DNA of 64,000 nt from Kribbella rubisoli (GCF_004217145.1 NZ_SHKR01000011.1:1984001-2048000), one strand, 5' to 3'. Positions 51,231-60,682 are shown, numbered from the stretch's first letter. Notes: generated by a model from the letters alone, not told the origin. A program made the numbers and translations.

Positions 51231-52441
51231 GAGGGGTCGGCCCAATCGGTGTTCGGGAGCAGGGGGTACCAGTCCGGGCGCGCCGGATCGCGGTCGTACG
51301 GATAGGGGCCGAGCTCGCGGAACAGTTCGGCGTACTCCGCCAACTTGTCGCGGTCCAGCTCGACGCCGAGTCCCGGTGCATCCGGTACGGCGATAGCACC
51401 GTCGACGTACGGAAGCTTGCCGCCGGCAATAATGTCGTCACGCAGATGGTGGTAGTGCGCGTCCGCCGCGAACGAGAGGTTCGGTACGACGGCGCCGAGC
51501 TGAAGCATCGTCGCCAGCTGAATGCCGAGCTCGCCCGAGGAGTGCACGGCCACGCCGAGCTGGAAGGTCTCGCAGACGCCGGCCGCCTTGATACACGGCC
51601 GGATCCCGCCCCAGAACGTCGTGTCGAGCAGGATCACGTCGACCGCTGGATCACGCACGTTGGCCGCGAGCTGCTCGAAGTTCACGACCACGGTGTTGGT
51701 GGCGAGCGGGATCGGCGTCTTCTCGCGGACGCGGCGCATCCCGTTCAGGCCCCAGGTCGGGTCCTCGAGGTAGTCGTTGTCGAGGTCCTCGATGCCCCGC
51801 GCGAACCGGATCGCCTCTTCGACACCGAACGCGCCGTTCGGATCGAAGCGGACGCGATGGCCCGGAAACGCCTCGGCCAGCGCGCGGAAGCACTCCCGCT
51901 CATAGTCCGGCGGGAACACGCCGCCCTTCAGCTTGTGCACACTGAACCCGTGCTCGTCGACAAGCGCCCGAGCGTGCTCCACCAGTTGCGAAGCGGTCCG
52001 GATCTCGCCGGTCCCGTCGTCGTTCGGGTGCCGGAAGAACAGGTAGCTCGCGAACGGCACCGTGTCCCGCACCTTGCCGCCGAGCAGCTCGTGCACGGGC
52101 ACGCCGAGCTCGCGGCCCTGCAGATCCAGGCAAGCGAATTCGATTGCCGCGAGCAACTGAGTACGGTTGTTGTACAGGCTCGCGGTCGGGTTGGCGAGCA
52201 TCCAGCGCAACGCCTCGGTACGTGCCGGATCGTGCCCGAGCAGGTACGGCTTCAACCCGGCGACCGCGGCCTCCGCGCTCTGCCCGCCGCCGCCCATCTC
52301 GCCGAGCCCGATCAGTCCGTTGTCGGCCTCGACCTCTACGACAGTCCTCACGAAGCGTCCCCAGTGCGCCCCGTTGCTGTGCCGTAGCGGTGCCTCGAGC
52401 GGCATCGTGACCGTGGTCGCGCGTACGTCGACGATCTTCAC
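51227..52441 (-). CDS. Enolase-superfamily acid-sugar dehydratase, glucarate-dehydratase subgroup
   Basis: A 404-residue enzyme. The glucarate-dehydratase active-site set is present: Lys170 and Lys172 (HKLKGG), metal ligands Asp200 (RFDPNG), Glu226 (YLEDP) and Asn249 (ATNTV), the general base His300 (VHSSGELG) and Asp273. By analogy it removes water from an aldonic or aldaric acid to give a 2-keto-3-deoxy acid. The natural substrate is unknown; the SSGELG loop differs from true GlucD. GTG 52441 overlaps the SDR stop (GTGA). Confidence 0.82.
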   Translation of the reverse strand: MKIVDVRATTVTMPLEAPLRHSNGAHWGRFVRTVVEVEADNGLIGLGEMGGGGQSAEAAVAGLKPYLLGHDPARTEALRWMLANPTASLYNNRTQLLAAIEFACLDLQGRELGVPVHELLGGKVRDTVPFASYLFFRHPNDDGTGEIRTASQLVEHARALVDEHGFSVHKLKGGVFPPDYERECFRALAEAFPGHRVRFDPNGAFGVEEAIRFARGIEDLDNDYLEDPTWGLNGMRRVREKTPIPLATNTVVVNFEQLAANVRDPAVDVILLDTTFWGGIRPCIKAAGVCETFQLGVAVHSSGELGIQLATMLQLGAVVPNLSFAADAHYHHLRDDIIAGGKLPYVDGAIAVPDAPGLGVELDRDKLAEYAELFRELGPYPYDRDPARPDWYPLLPNTDWADPS

Positions 52442-53205
52442 TTCTCGTCCTCCGGCAGTACGACGGGGAGGCCGGCGGTCAGCCCGCCGTCCACCTTGAC
52501 GTCCGCACCGGTCATGAACGACGCGGCCGGCGACGACAGGAAATAGATGACCTCGGCAACTTCTCCCGGTGTCGCGACGCGACCGAGCGGATGCGATCGC
52601 CCCCATTCGGCGACCACGTCATCGGTCGACCGATCACCGCCGAACTGCGCTGCGGACGTCCGCAGCATCGGCGTGTCCACGGAGCCCGGACAGACCGCGT
52701 TCACCCGGATCCCTTCCTCGGCGTGGTCCACAGCCATCGCCCGCACGAGGCTGAGCAGTGCGCCCTTCCCCATCGAGTACGCCGCGACGCTCTTCTGCGC
52801 CGCATACGCCTGCACGGAGGCGACCACCACCACACTTCCGCCGCGCGGCAGCTTCGGAACGAACGCCTGGCAGGCAAAGAAAACCCCGCCGACGTTGACG
52901 GCCATCACCTCGTCGTACACGGCGTCCGGCGTGTCCACAACGGTTCCGTAGCGCTGGACTCCCGCGGCACAGACCAGCGCATCGACGGGTCCGGTCTCGG
53001 TGGCGATCGCAGCGAGGGCGGCGCGGTCGGCGACGTCGACGACGCGCCCGGTCACGAGCTCACCGAGCTCGGCCGCCAGGGCGTCCAGCGCGGCGGCGTC
53101 CCGGTCGAGAGCGACCACTCGGTCTCCCGCGGCGACGAACCGTTCGACTGCACCTCGTCCGATCCCGGCGGCACCACCGGTGACCACGACTGTGCGGCTA
53201 CTCAT
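52438..53205 (-). CDS. Short-chain dehydrogenase (sugar/alcohol dehydrogenase type)
   Basis: A 255-residue classical [25 protein letters not shown], catalytic Ser-Tyr-Lys in [20 protein letters not shown], and [10 protein letters not shown]. It sits between the permease and the dehydratase and overlaps the dehydratase start, so oxidation of the imported sugar to its lactone or acid is the likely job. Substrate is unknown. ATG 53205 is 10 bases after the permease stop. Confidence 0.85.
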   Translation of the reverse strand: MSSRTVVVTGGAAGIGRGAVERFVAAGDRVVALDRDAAALDALAAELGELVTGRVVDVADRAALAAIATETGPVDALVCAAGVQRYGTVVDTPDAVYDEVMAVNVGGVFFACQAFVPKLPRGGSVVVVASVQAYAAQKSVAAYSMGKGALLSLVRAMAVDHAEEGIRVNAVCPGSVDTPMLRTSAAQFGGDRSTDDVVAEWGRSHPLGRVATPGEVAEVIYFLSSPAASFMTGADVKVDGGLTAGLPVVLPEDEK

Positions 53206-53215
53206 ACACGTCCTT

Positions 53216-54025
53216 TCAGAACTGACCGAGGGCCAGGCCCCGGGAGAAGAAGCGTTGGGCGGCGAGGAACAAGATCACGGTGGGGAGCGAGACGAGCAGA
53301 CCGCCGGCAAGCACGGTCGGCAACGACGCACCCCCGTACGTGCTCTGCAGTCCCGTCAACGCAGGCATGATCGGCCGGACCGAGTCCGACTGGCTCAGGG
53401 TCAACCCGAGCAGCAGGTCGTTCCACACGAAGGTCGCCTGCAGGATGAAGATCGCGGCCAGCGCGGACCCCGCCATCGGCAGGTAGATGCTGCGGAAGAT
53501 CCGGAACAGCCCGCCGCCGTCGACCACCGCGGCCTCGAAAACACTCCGCGCGATCCCGGTGAAGAAGTTGCGCATCACGAACGCCGAGAACGGCACGCTG
53601 ATCGCGGTGTACACGATGATCATCCCGACCCGCGTGTCGTACAGCCCGGAATCCGCGTACCCGGAGAACAGCGGCATCAGGATCATCTGCAGCGGAAAGA
53701 TCGTCCCGCCGAAGATGAACACGAACCACAGGAACCCACGCTTCAACCGCAGTACGACGATCGCGTACCCGGCGGCCGAGCCGATCAGCACCGCGAGCAC
53801 CGGCGCGATCACGCTGTACATCGTGGTCGCCACCAACGTGTCGCCGAGCGCGGCCTTGCTCCACGCGTCCCCGAAGTTCGAGAACAGCGAGAAGCCGGCC
53901 GGCTTCCAGACCGTCTTCGCGTCGTACCCGTCGACGGACTTCGACGCGTTGACGACCAGCAGGTACACGGGCGCGAGCCAGATCAGGCCCAGCACCATCA
54001 GGAACGCGGTCTTAACCCTGCTCAC
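53216..54025 (-). CDS. Sugar ABC transporter permease (MalG type) of the second importer
   Basis: A 269-residue permease with six helices. The EAA loop is SVFEAAVVDGGGLFRIFRSI. GTG 54025 has GGGGGA five bases upstream and lies 14 bases inside the preceding permease gene, so the two are coupled. It is followed after 10 bases by the SDR gene. Confidence 0.88.
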   Translation of the reverse strand: MSRVKTAFLMVLGLIWLAPVYLLVVNASKSVDGYDAKTVWKPAGFSLFSNFGDAWSKAALGDTLVATTMYSVIAPVLAVLIGSAAGYAIVVLRLKRGFLWFVFIFGGTIFPLQMILMPLFSGYADSGLYDTRVGMIIVYTAISVPFSAFVMRNFFTGIARSVFEAAVVDGGGLFRIFRSIYLPMAGSALAAIFILQATFVWNDLLLGLTLSQSDSVRPIMPALTGLQSTYGGASLPTVLAGGLLVSLPTVILFLAAQRFFSRGLALGQF

Positions 54026-54938
54026 GGGCGTCCCCCAACTGGTAGCGCAGGTACAGGATCGAGGCGGCGAACGTGACCAGGCTGAGGAACAGCGCGATCG
54101 CCGCACCCTGGCCGTAGTCGTTCAGCACGAAGGTCTCCTTGTACATGGACAGCGCCAGCGTCTCGGACGACGTACCGGGACCGCCCTGCGTCATCACCCA
54201 CACCACGTCGAACGTCTTCAAGCTGCCGACGATCGACAGCCCGATGACCACCGTGGTGATCGGACGGAGCTGCGGCCAGAGGTGGTGGCGGAAGAGACTG
54301 AACCCCTCCGCACCGTCCAGCCGCGCAGCCTCCAGCGGCTCACCTGGGATGGACTGCAACCCGACGACGAACAGCAACGCGTTCACGCCGGCTGCCTGCC
54401 AGGTGACCGCGACGATCATCATCAGCGTGTTGCCGGGACCACCCTGCAGCCAGCCGGTGTGTGCACCCGGCAGCCCGAAGAAGCCGAGTGCCTGACCCAG
54501 TGCGCCGTCCGGCTGCAGTACAAAGCCCCAGATGACGCCAACAGCCACACCGGAGATCGCATACGGCAGCAGGAACGGCAGCCGCAGCCAGGTGCCCCAC
54601 TTGTGCCCATAGGTCAGTACTGCGATCAGCAGCCCGAGTGCTACTGGCAGAGTCACCATGCCGACGACCCATAGCAGCGTGTTGACGAGCGCCCCGGTCA
54701 GATCGGGGTCGCTGAACATCGCCTTGTAGTTCGCGAGCCCACTCCAGACCGGCGACGCCAGTCCGTCGTACTGCGTGAAGCTGACGTACGTCGTCCACAG
54801 GAACGGCAGGTAGAGCAGCAGTGCGACCACGCCGGCAGCAGGTAGCCCGAACAGCGGCGCCATGCGGGCCCCGGTCCGGTCCGGGCGCTGACTGCTCGCC
54901 CGGACCTTGACCGGTGGCCGTTCGATCGTGGAAGTCAC
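54012..54938 (-). CDS. Sugar ABC transporter permease (MalF type) of the second importer
   Basis: A 308-residue permease. A soluble 30-residue N-terminus is followed by six helices, and the EAA loop is GEPLEAARLDGAEGFSLFRH. GTG 54938 overlaps the stop of the binding-protein gene (GTGA). It forms the channel with the next permease; again no ATPase gene is nearby. Confidence 0.88.
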   Translation of the reverse strand: MTSTIERPPVKVRASSQRPDRTGARMAPLFGLPAAGVVALLLYLPFLWTTYVSFTQYDGLASPVWSGLANYKAMFSDPDLTGALVNTLLWVVGMVTLPVALGLLIAVLTYGHKWGTWLRLPFLLPYAISGVAVGVIWGFVLQPDGALGQALGFFGLPGAHTGWLQGGPGNTLMMIVAVTWQAAGVNALLFVVGLQSIPGEPLEAARLDGAEGFSLFRHHLWPQLRPITTVVIGLSIVGSLKTFDVVWVMTQGGPGTSSETLALSMYKETFVLNDYGQGAAIALFLSLVTFAASILYLRYQLGDAREQG

Positions 54939-56212
54939 TTCTGCTTGGCCCAGTACGCGTCCGCCTCGGCCTGGATCTTCTGCAGGCCCGGCATCGGGTC
55001 ACCCGGCTTGGTCACGAACGCGCCGAAGACCTCGAGCGCCTTGTTCGCGACCGGTACGGGCGTCGCCTCGAACCACCGGTTGATCAGGCGGTATCCGTTG
55101 ACGTCCTTGTTGAGCTGCGCCAGCGCCGGGTCCTTGACCTCGGCCTTCGGGTTGAACGACAGGTCGCCGCGGGAGTTCGCCCACGCGGTCTGCGCCTGCG
55201 GCGTGACCCACCAATCGGTCCACTTCTGCACCGTCGACGCGTGGTCGCTGGCCGCGGCCGAGCAGACCGGACCGGTCTCGAAGATCATCGAGGTCTTCGG
55301 CAGTGCCGGGTTCACGTTCGGGATCACGAAGAAGTCGTAGTCGGTGCCGGCCTTCATCTTCAGCGTGTTCAGGTTGCCGCTGAACCAGGTGCCGAAGTTG
55401 ATCATCGCGACGTCGCCGTTCTTCAGCTGCGCCTGCGGCTCGGTCTTCGAGCCCGGGTCGCTGAAGTACCCGGCGTCGATCATCTTCTTCCACTCGTTCA
55501 TCACGTCGACCACGCCCGGGTCGGTGTACTTCGCCTTGCCGGCGGCGAGCGCGTCGTACAGGTCCGGATCCTTGCCCGCGAGCAGCGTCTCGAACCAGAC
55601 GAACGAGAACAGGATGTTGGTCTGGTAGAACGGCTTCACGCCGATCGCCTTGAGCTTGTCGGCGTCCTTGATCATGTCCGCCCAGGACTTCGGCGTGTCG
55701 GTGATGCCGGCCTTCTTGAAGACGGCCTTGTTGTAGTACATCACCCAGTAGCCGGCGTTCAGCGGCACGCAGTACTGCTTGTCACCGTAGGTGAAGTACT
55801 GCTTGAGCTGCTCGGGAATGTTGCCGTCGGCAATCGCCTTGGTCCACTGGTCGGTGGTGTCGGCGACGAGCTTCTGGTCCACCAGATCCTGAAGCTCCTT
55901 GCCGGTGTGCCAGGTGAACAGGTCGGCCTTCTCCTTGGTCCGGAACGACGACCGGATGAAGGCGGTGTACGTGTTCGAGTCGGAGTACCCGACCGGCTGC
56001 ATGCCGACACCGATGTCCTTCTTGCTGGCCGCGCCGACCTGGGTGAAGGCGTCCTTCCAGCCACCCTTGTCGTTGTAGAACTTGAGCGAGTCGACCGGCT
56101 TGTCCTCGCCCTTCTTCGGGGCAGCCGCTCCGCCGCCTCCACAGGCGGACAGCGCGAGCGCGCCGGCGATCACCAGGGCTGCCAGCGCCTTCCGGTTGGT
56201 CTTGCGTTGCAT
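54935..56212 (-). CDS. Sugar ABC transporter substrate-binding lipoprotein of the second importer
   Basis: A 425-residue lipoprotein with lipobox LALSAC and lipidated Cys24, then a Gly/Ala linker. The mature domain is a family 1 solute-binding fold: LKFYNDKGGWKDAFTQVG, DLFTWHTGKELQDLVDQ and MINFGTWFSGNLNTL. It delivers an oligosaccharide or monosaccharide to the two permeases. It follows the GntR gene by 16 bases. The ligand is unknown, but the operon's dehydratase implies an acid- or aldose-yielding sugar. Confidence 0.9.
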   Translation of the reverse strand: MQRKTNRKALAALVIAGALALSACGGGGAAAPKKGEDKPVDSLKFYNDKGGWKDAFTQVGAASKKDIGVGMQPVGYSDSNTYTAFIRSSFRTKEKADLFTWHTGKELQDLVDQKLVADTTDQWTKAIADGNIPEQLKQYFTYGDKQYCVPLNAGYWVMYYNKAVFKKAGITDTPKSWADMIKDADKLKAIGVKPFYQTNILFSFVWFETLLAGKDPDLYDALAAGKAKYTDPGVVDVMNEWKKMIDAGYFSDPGSKTEPQAQLKNGDVAMINFGTWFSGNLNTLKMKAGTDYDFFVIPNVNPALPKTSMIFETGPVCSAAASDHASTVQKWTDWWVTPQAQTAWANSRGDLSFNPKAEVKDPALAQLNKDVNGYRLINRWFEATPVPVANKALEVFGAFVTKPGDPMPGLQKIQAEADAYWAKQK

Positions 56213-56228
56213 GGTGCGTCCTTCCAGC

Positions 56229-56936
56229 TCAGGGATGCTGAAGTCGTTGGTTGATGACGGCCAGTACGCCGTCGAGGTGCTCGCGGGTGAGCAGTTCGGC
56301 GAGGTCCGAGTCGCCGGAGCGGATCGCGTCGTAGATGGCGCGGTGCTCGTCCAGGTCGGCCTGCCGGTCGCCGTGGATGTGCAGGATCTCCAGCTGCTCC
56401 CGGGCGTTCACGACGGTCACCGACTCGACCACCTCGGCCAGGGTCGCGTTGCCGGACGCCTGAGCCAGTGAGCGGTGGAAATCCATGTTCACCTCGGCGA
56501 GCCGGGCGTGGTCGCCGGATGCGATCAGCTCGGCCGCGGTGGCGAGGTCCTGCTCCATCTGCTCGAGTGCGGCCGCTCCACGCGTCGCTGCGGCCAGTGC
56601 GGCAACAGGCGGCTCGATCAATGCGCGAGCCTGCAGTAGCTCGACCAACCGGTCCGCACTGGGTGCCAGCGCCAGGGGATTGGCCAGTACGAGGCGGCCG
56701 ACGTTCGGACCGACGTACACACCGGAGCCGTGCCGGAGCTCCACTGCGCCGGTTGCCTCCAGTCGGCGCAGCGCCTCCCGGACCGTCGGTACGGCGACCT
56801 TGAACCGCTCGGCCAGCGACCGCACCGACTCGAACTGGTCGCCGACCGCCAGCTTCCGGTCCGCGATCAGCGAAAGCATCGACGTCGCCAGATCGTCCAG
56901 CAGACTGCGGCGTACGACGCCACCCGGAGTGCTCAC
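56229..56936 (-). CDS. GntR-family (FadR/FCD type) regulator of the carbohydrate operon
   Basis: A 235-residue regulator. The HTH is ESVRSLAERFKVAVPTVREA, the wing GAVELRHGSGVYVGPNVGRL and the FCD ligand domain VNMDFHRSLAQASGN and LDEHRAIYDAIRSGD. GTG 56936 overlaps the stop of the preceding secreted-protein gene. Located inside the operon it most likely autoregulates it, with an acid-sugar effector. The palindrome upstream of the first gene (58040-58068) is a candidate target. Confidence 0.85.
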   Translation of the reverse strand: MSTPGGVVRRSLLDDLATSMLSLIADRKLAVGDQFESVRSLAERFKVAVPTVREALRRLEATGAVELRHGSGVYVGPNVGRLVLANPLALAPSADRLVELLQARALIEPPVAALAAATRGAAALEQMEQDLATAAELIASGDHARLAEVNMDFHRSLAQASGNATLAEVVESVTVVNAREQLEILHIHGDRQADLDEHRAIYDAIRSGDSDLAELLTREHLDGVLAVINQRLQHP

Positions 56937-58039
56937 TTGGCGGCCGCCAGCGTCACGGCCAGGAACCGCGGCCGGTAGATGCTCACATCGCCGTACAGGT
57001 CGTCGCTGACGAGGCTGTTGACGTTGTAGCTGACCAGGAGCTCGTTGCCGCGGCGCAGGTCCGGGTGCTCGTGCGAGTTGTACGTGATGATGTTCCCGCC
57101 GGTCTCCGGCGTCTGGTACAGCTCGACCGGCTTGACCCATGGACCGGTCGGCGAGCAGGAGAAGTACCCGACGACACGCTTGCTGAACAGCTCCTTGGTG
57201 TCGTGCGTGACCAGCAGGTAGCCGTCCTTGAAGCTCGTGACGCTGTGCTCGTTGGCCACACCCTCGAGCACGCGGACCGAGGCGGCCTCGTCGGATGACC
57301 AGCCGGAGCCGGTCCAGTACTCCCACGGCTTCGCAGTCAGGTCGTCACCACGGACGCGAGCAACGTGCTGGTACTTCGACGCGCCCAGGTCTTCGACTCC
57401 GTAGATGTACGTGTAGCCGCGATCGCGCAGCAGCCAGCCGGACCACTGCACATTCGCAGCCGACGGCAGCGGGGTGAGCGACTTGAGCTTGAACGTCTTA
57501 CTGTCGAAGCGGGCGAGGTAGTTGCTGGCCCAGTGCCAGTCCCACTGCCCCGTGCCGGTCTTCACGAAGCGCAGCGCGACCACGTCGAGGTCACGGCCGG
57601 CGTGGCTCGTCTGCGCGGCGCCGACCCAGTACCAGCCGTCGGACGGCGGCGGGATGAGTGCCGTCGGGTTGGTCGGCGTACCGCCGGTGACCGTCTTCAG
57701 GCTCTTGCCCTGCTGGATCACGAACGAGTTGTTGACGAACGGTGCCGTCGTCGGACGGCTGCCGTCCGGGTTCACCGGTCCGAGGAACGTGTCGGAGAAG
57801 ATCCACGCCGTCCGTCCGCCGGGGAGTGCGACGGAGTACGTGCTGTCCGCTCCGGTCCACCCCTTGCCGGTGTTGCTGTAGGCGTTCAGGAGCCCCTCGG
57901 GCGCGGCGTGCGGGGTCGACCGGGCGGTCCAGTTCGTGCTCACCGCGCTGCAGCTCGACGGGGCGGCGGAGGCGGCGGGCAGACCGAGGCCCGCTGCCGT
58001 GAGAGACAACGCGACAACTGCTACCAGTGGGCGTGACAT
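56933..58039 (-). CDS. Secreted propeller-like protein, DUF5005/DUF4185-like
   Basis: A 368-residue exported protein with a signal peptide of about 25 residues ending AASA. The repeat-like opening YSNTGKGWTGADSTYSVAL and GRTAWIFSDTFLG are the marks of DUF4185/DUF5005-type propellers. Members of the DUF4185 group have been shown to cut D-arabinan (GH183; family knowledge), so a secreted glycan-cleaving or glycan-binding role fits its position as first gene of a sugar operon. Catalysis is not proven. There is no lipobox. It overlaps the GntR gene at its 3' end. Confidence 0.7.
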   Translation of the reverse strand: MSRPLVAVVALSLTAAGLGLPAASAAPSSCSAVSTNWTARSTPHAAPEGLLNAYSNTGKGWTGADSTYSVALPGGRTAWIFSDTFLGPVNPDGSRPTTAPFVNNSFVIQQGKSLKTVTGGTPTNPTALIPPPSDGWYWVGAAQTSHAGRDLDVVALRFVKTGTGQWDWHWASNYLARFDSKTFKLKSLTPLPSAANVQWSGWLLRDRGYTYIYGVEDLGASKYQHVARVRGDDLTAKPWEYWTGSGWSSDEAASVRVLEGVANEHSVTSFKDGYLLVTHDTKELFSKRVVGYFSCSPTGPWVKPVELYQTPETGGNIITYNSHEHPDLRRGNELLVSYNVNSLVSDDLYGDVSIYRPRFLAVTLAAAK

Positions 58040-58068
58040 GAAAATGATCAGATCACTTGGTCATTTTC
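58040..58068. promoter_or_regulatory. Palindromic operator candidate of the carbohydrate operon
   Basis: Arms GAAAATGA (58040-58047) and TCATTTTC (58061-58068) extend with TGACA/TGTCA further out. It sits immediately upstream of the first gene of the operon and is AT-rich against the background. It may be the site of the operon's own GntR or another repressor. Confidence 0.5.
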
Positions 58069-58142
58069 CGTGTCAAGACCCAGGGTCGGATCAGGGTGTG
58101 TACCGAGCGTGGTGCTACCGGCCGGGTGGGAGGATCGACGGC

Positions 58143-58529
58143 ATGAAGAACTTGATCATCAGGCTGCTGGCGAACGCGGTCGCGCTGGCGGTCGCGAGCT
58201 GGCTCGTCGCCGGCATCACCCTGCAGGGCGCGACCACCGGCAAGCGCGTGCTCACGCTGCTGATCGTCGCCGCGATCTTCGGTGTCGTGAACGCGATCGT
58301 GAAGCCCGTGGTGAAGGTGCTGTCGTTCCCACTGCTGATCCTCACGCTCGGTCTGCTGACCTTCGTGATCAACGCGCTGATGCTGTGGCTGACGTCCTGG
58401 ATCACCGGCAAGCTCGACGTCCAGTTCCACGTCGACGGCTTCTGGTCCGCGCTGTTCGGCGCGCTGATCATCACGATCGTCGGCATGATCATCAACCTCG
58501 TCCTGCCGGACAAGGCCGAAGTTCACTAG
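58143..58529 (+). CDS. PF04020-type (phage holin family 4-like) membrane protein
   Basis: A 128-residue membrane protein with four hydrophobic helices: LIIRLLANAVALAVASWLV, LLIVAAIFGVVNAIVKPVV, LLILTLGLLTFVINALML and LFGALIITIVGMIINLVL. That is the PF04020 layout. Despite the family name these are ordinary chromosomal membrane proteins, so no prophage is implied. The stop overlaps the next gene's GTG by one base (TAGTG), coupling it to a phosphatase. Confidence 0.82.
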   Translation: MKNLIIRLLANAVALAVASWLVAGITLQGATTGKRVLTLLIVAAIFGVVNAIVKPVVKVLSFPLLILTLGLLTFVINALMLWLTSWITGKLDVQFHVDGFWSALFGALIITIVGMIINLVLPDKAEVH

Positions 58530-58939
58530 TGCACGTCGAGATCGTCTGCACCGGAAACATCTGCCGGTCGCCGATGGGCGAGGTCGTACTGCGGGCCAAG
58601 CTCGCCGATGCCGGGATCGACGGCGTCGAGGTGACCAGCTCGGGCACCGGCGGCTGGCATGTCGGCGACAGGATGGACCCACGCGCCGCGTCCGCACTGC
58701 GCCGGCGCGGGTACGACGGCAGCGCGCACCGGGCCCGCCGGTTCGAGCGCGCCGCGGATCTCACCCTCGCGATGGACTCGGGACACGTCGCCGAGCTGCG
58801 TCGCCGGGGTACGACGGCGCAGCTGTTCGCGGCGGACGACGTACCTGATCCGTACTACGGCGAGGACGACGGCTTCGACGAAGTCCTCGCACAGATCGAG
58901 AAGGCGGCCGACCAGTGGGTCGGCCGCCTCCGCAGCTAG
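58529..58939 (+). CDS. Low-molecular-weight protein tyrosine phosphatase
   Basis: A 136-residue phosphatase. The P-loop CTGNICRSP has nucleophile Cys7 and Arg13, and the catalytic Asp is in DPYYG near residue 111. All catalytic elements are present. GTG 58529 overlaps the stop of the PF04020 gene, so both are made together. It removes phosphate from tyrosine or a small-molecule substrate. The 3' end overlaps the convergent phosphofructokinase gene by 4 bases. Confidence 0.88.
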   Translation: MHVEIVCTGNICRSPMGEVVLRAKLADAGIDGVEVTSSGTGGWHVGDRMDPRAASALRRRGYDGSAHRARRFERAADLTLAMDSGHVAELRRRGTTAQLFAADDVPDPYYGEDDGFDEVLAQIEKAADQWVGRLRS

Positions 58940-60147
58940 CTCTGACCGATCCCCGACTTCAGGCTGACGAACCAGTCGACCGTCGGGTCGAACTCCTTGC
59001 CGCCGGCGATCCGCGGGAACTCGATCGCGCGCAGCTCGTCGCCACGCTCCTCGTCGTGGCCGACCACGCCGCTCTCACCGCGCAGCGCCGCGTCGACCGC
59101 GTAGTCGGTGCACTCCTTGATCAGCGCGAGGTCGCGGTCGTTGGACGCGGCCGAGCGGCTGAAGTACCCGCTCTTCTGCACCATCGTCTTCTCGGCGCCG
59201 ATCCGCTCCGCGAACTGCTTCGCGAACCACGCGCCCGGGTTGATCGTGTCCAGCTTCACGTGCCCGAACGGGTCCCGCGGGACATCCTCGCCGCGGGCCT
59301 CCAGCTCGGCCACGATCGACGGCACGCCGGCGCCCTCGGACAGGAAGATGTTGACGCAGTCCTCGGAGTCCATCACCTTGCGCAGCCGCTCGGCCTCGGC
59401 GTCCAGGTCGATCGTTGCCTCCGGCACGTACACGGCGTGCACCGACCAGCCGGCCTTGTCCAGGCCGATGCCCGGGTTCCACTCCTGCTCGTCGACCCAC
59501 TGCTGGTACTCCTGAGCCGTTGCCGCGGTCAACCATCCGCAGTTCCGGCCCATCACCTCGTGGACGATCAGCATCCGCGGGTTCGAACTGTGCTCGGCGA
59601 TGATGTTGCGGGCGAACAGCGCGCCCTGCTCCGCCGCGGTCCACGCGCCCAGGCTCTGCCGGATCGGGATCACGTCGTTGTCGATGGTCTTCGGCAGACC
59701 GACCACGGTCAGGTCGTAGTCGTGCTCGTGCAGGTACGCCGCGAGGTCGGCCGCCGTGGTGTTGGTGTCGTCACCGCCGATCGTGTGCAATACGTCGACA
59801 CCGTCCGCGACCAGCCGCTCGGCGGCGACCTGGAGGGCATTCTGCCCGTCCTGGATCAGGCCGCGCTTGACCAGGTCCGCGGTGTTGGTCAGCTTCACCC
59901 GGCTGTTGCCGATCGGGCTGCCGCCGAACTTGTGCAGCACGGACGCCTTCTCCCGCACCTCCGGCGTCACGTCGAGGAACCGGCCGCTGAGCAGGCCGTG
60001 GTACCCGTTCAGGTAGGCGATGATCTCCACGTCGGGCGCCACCTCGGTGTAGCGCTCGATCAGCCCGCCGACGGCGGACGACAGGCAGGGCGCGAGCCCG
60101 CCGGCGGTGAGCAGGGCAACTCTGCGGACAGATTTGTCGGCAGCCAT
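58936..60147 (-). CDS. pfp: Pyrophosphate-dependent 6-phosphofructokinase
   Basis: A 403-residue PFK. The second Asp in GGDDTN (residues 124-129) and Lys153 in PKTIDND are the markers of pyrophosphate rather than ATP use; ATP enzymes have Gly and another residue there (family knowledge). Substrate-binding GRNCGWL and the DPFGHVKLD loop are in place. It interconverts fructose 6-phosphate and fructose 1,6-bisphosphate reversibly. ATG 60147 has GGAAGGA upstream. It is monocistronic. Confidence 0.88.
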   Translation of the reverse strand: MAADKSVRRVALLTAGGLAPCLSSAVGGLIERYTEVAPDVEIIAYLNGYHGLLSGRFLDVTPEVREKASVLHKFGGSPIGNSRVKLTNTADLVKRGLIQDGQNALQVAAERLVADGVDVLHTIGGDDTNTTAADLAAYLHEHDYDLTVVGLPKTIDNDVIPIRQSLGAWTAAEQGALFARNIIAEHSSNPRMLIVHEVMGRNCGWLTAATAQEYQQWVDEQEWNPGIGLDKAGWSVHAVYVPEATIDLDAEAERLRKVMDSEDCVNIFLSEGAGVPSIVAELEARGEDVPRDPFGHVKLDTINPGAWFAKQFAERIGAEKTMVQKSGYFSRSAASNDRDLALIKECTDYAVDAALRGESGVVGHDEERGDELRAIEFPRIAGGKEFDPTVDWFVSLKSGIGQS

Positions 60148-60229
60148 GGGCCAGGGTCCTTCCGGGGAACGTCTCTTGAAGTCGCCACCCAGACTAGTGA
60201 TGCAGACCACTCCCAGCGGTGGTTGGGGT

Positions 60230-60673
60230 TCAGCCGGCGGACAGCGGCACGCTGCGTGGCGGGACCGGGGTGGAGACCACGAACGAACTGGTCGTCTGGC
60301 CGTGCACCAGGAACTTGTCCAGAACGTCCTCGAGCGCTGCGATCTCGGCGACCTGCACCCGCATCAGGAAGCAGTCCTCACCCGAGATCCGGTGGCACTC
60401 GACGACTTCCGGCGTACGTCCGGCCAGCTCGATGATCTTCGGGATCTGGTTCGGCCCGGGCCGCAGCCGCACCCAGGCGGCGACCGGCCGACCGAGCGCC
60501 GCCGGGTCGATGTCGACGCGGTACCCGCGGATCACGCCGGACTCCTCCAGCCGCGCGACCCGCTCCCGCACGGTCGGCGTGGAGACTCCGAGCCGGCGCG
60601 CCAGCTCCGTGGTCCGCAGCCGGGGGTCTGCGATCAGCTCGTCCAGGATTCGGGTATTGAGGTCATCCAGCAT
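60230..60673 (-). CDS. Lrp/AsnC-family transcriptional regulator
   Basis: A 147-residue Lrp-type regulator. The N-terminal HTH is LDDLNTRILDELIADPRLRT and VSTPTVRERVARLEESGVI, and the C-terminal RAM ligand domain carries EVVECHRISGEDCFLMRVQV. ATG 60673 is chosen as it gives the usual short N-terminus; a TTG with AGGAGG upstream would start 11 residues earlier and ATG 60724 17 residues earlier. It is divergent from an EamA exporter, so control of that exporter by an amino acid is likely. Confidence 0.82.
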   Translation of the reverse strand: MLDDLNTRILDELIADPRLRTTELARRLGVSTPTVRERVARLEESGVIRGYRVDIDPAALGRPVAAWVRLRPGPNQIPKIIELAGRTPEVVECHRISGEDCFLMRVQVAEIAALEDVLDKFLVHGQTTSSFVVSTPVPPRSVPLSAG

Positions 60674-60682
60674 CTGGCTTCT

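Noticed and set aside
58143..58529. Holin-like gene as evidence of a prophage
   Set aside because: PF04020 proteins are common chromosomal membrane proteins and no phage gene is nearby.
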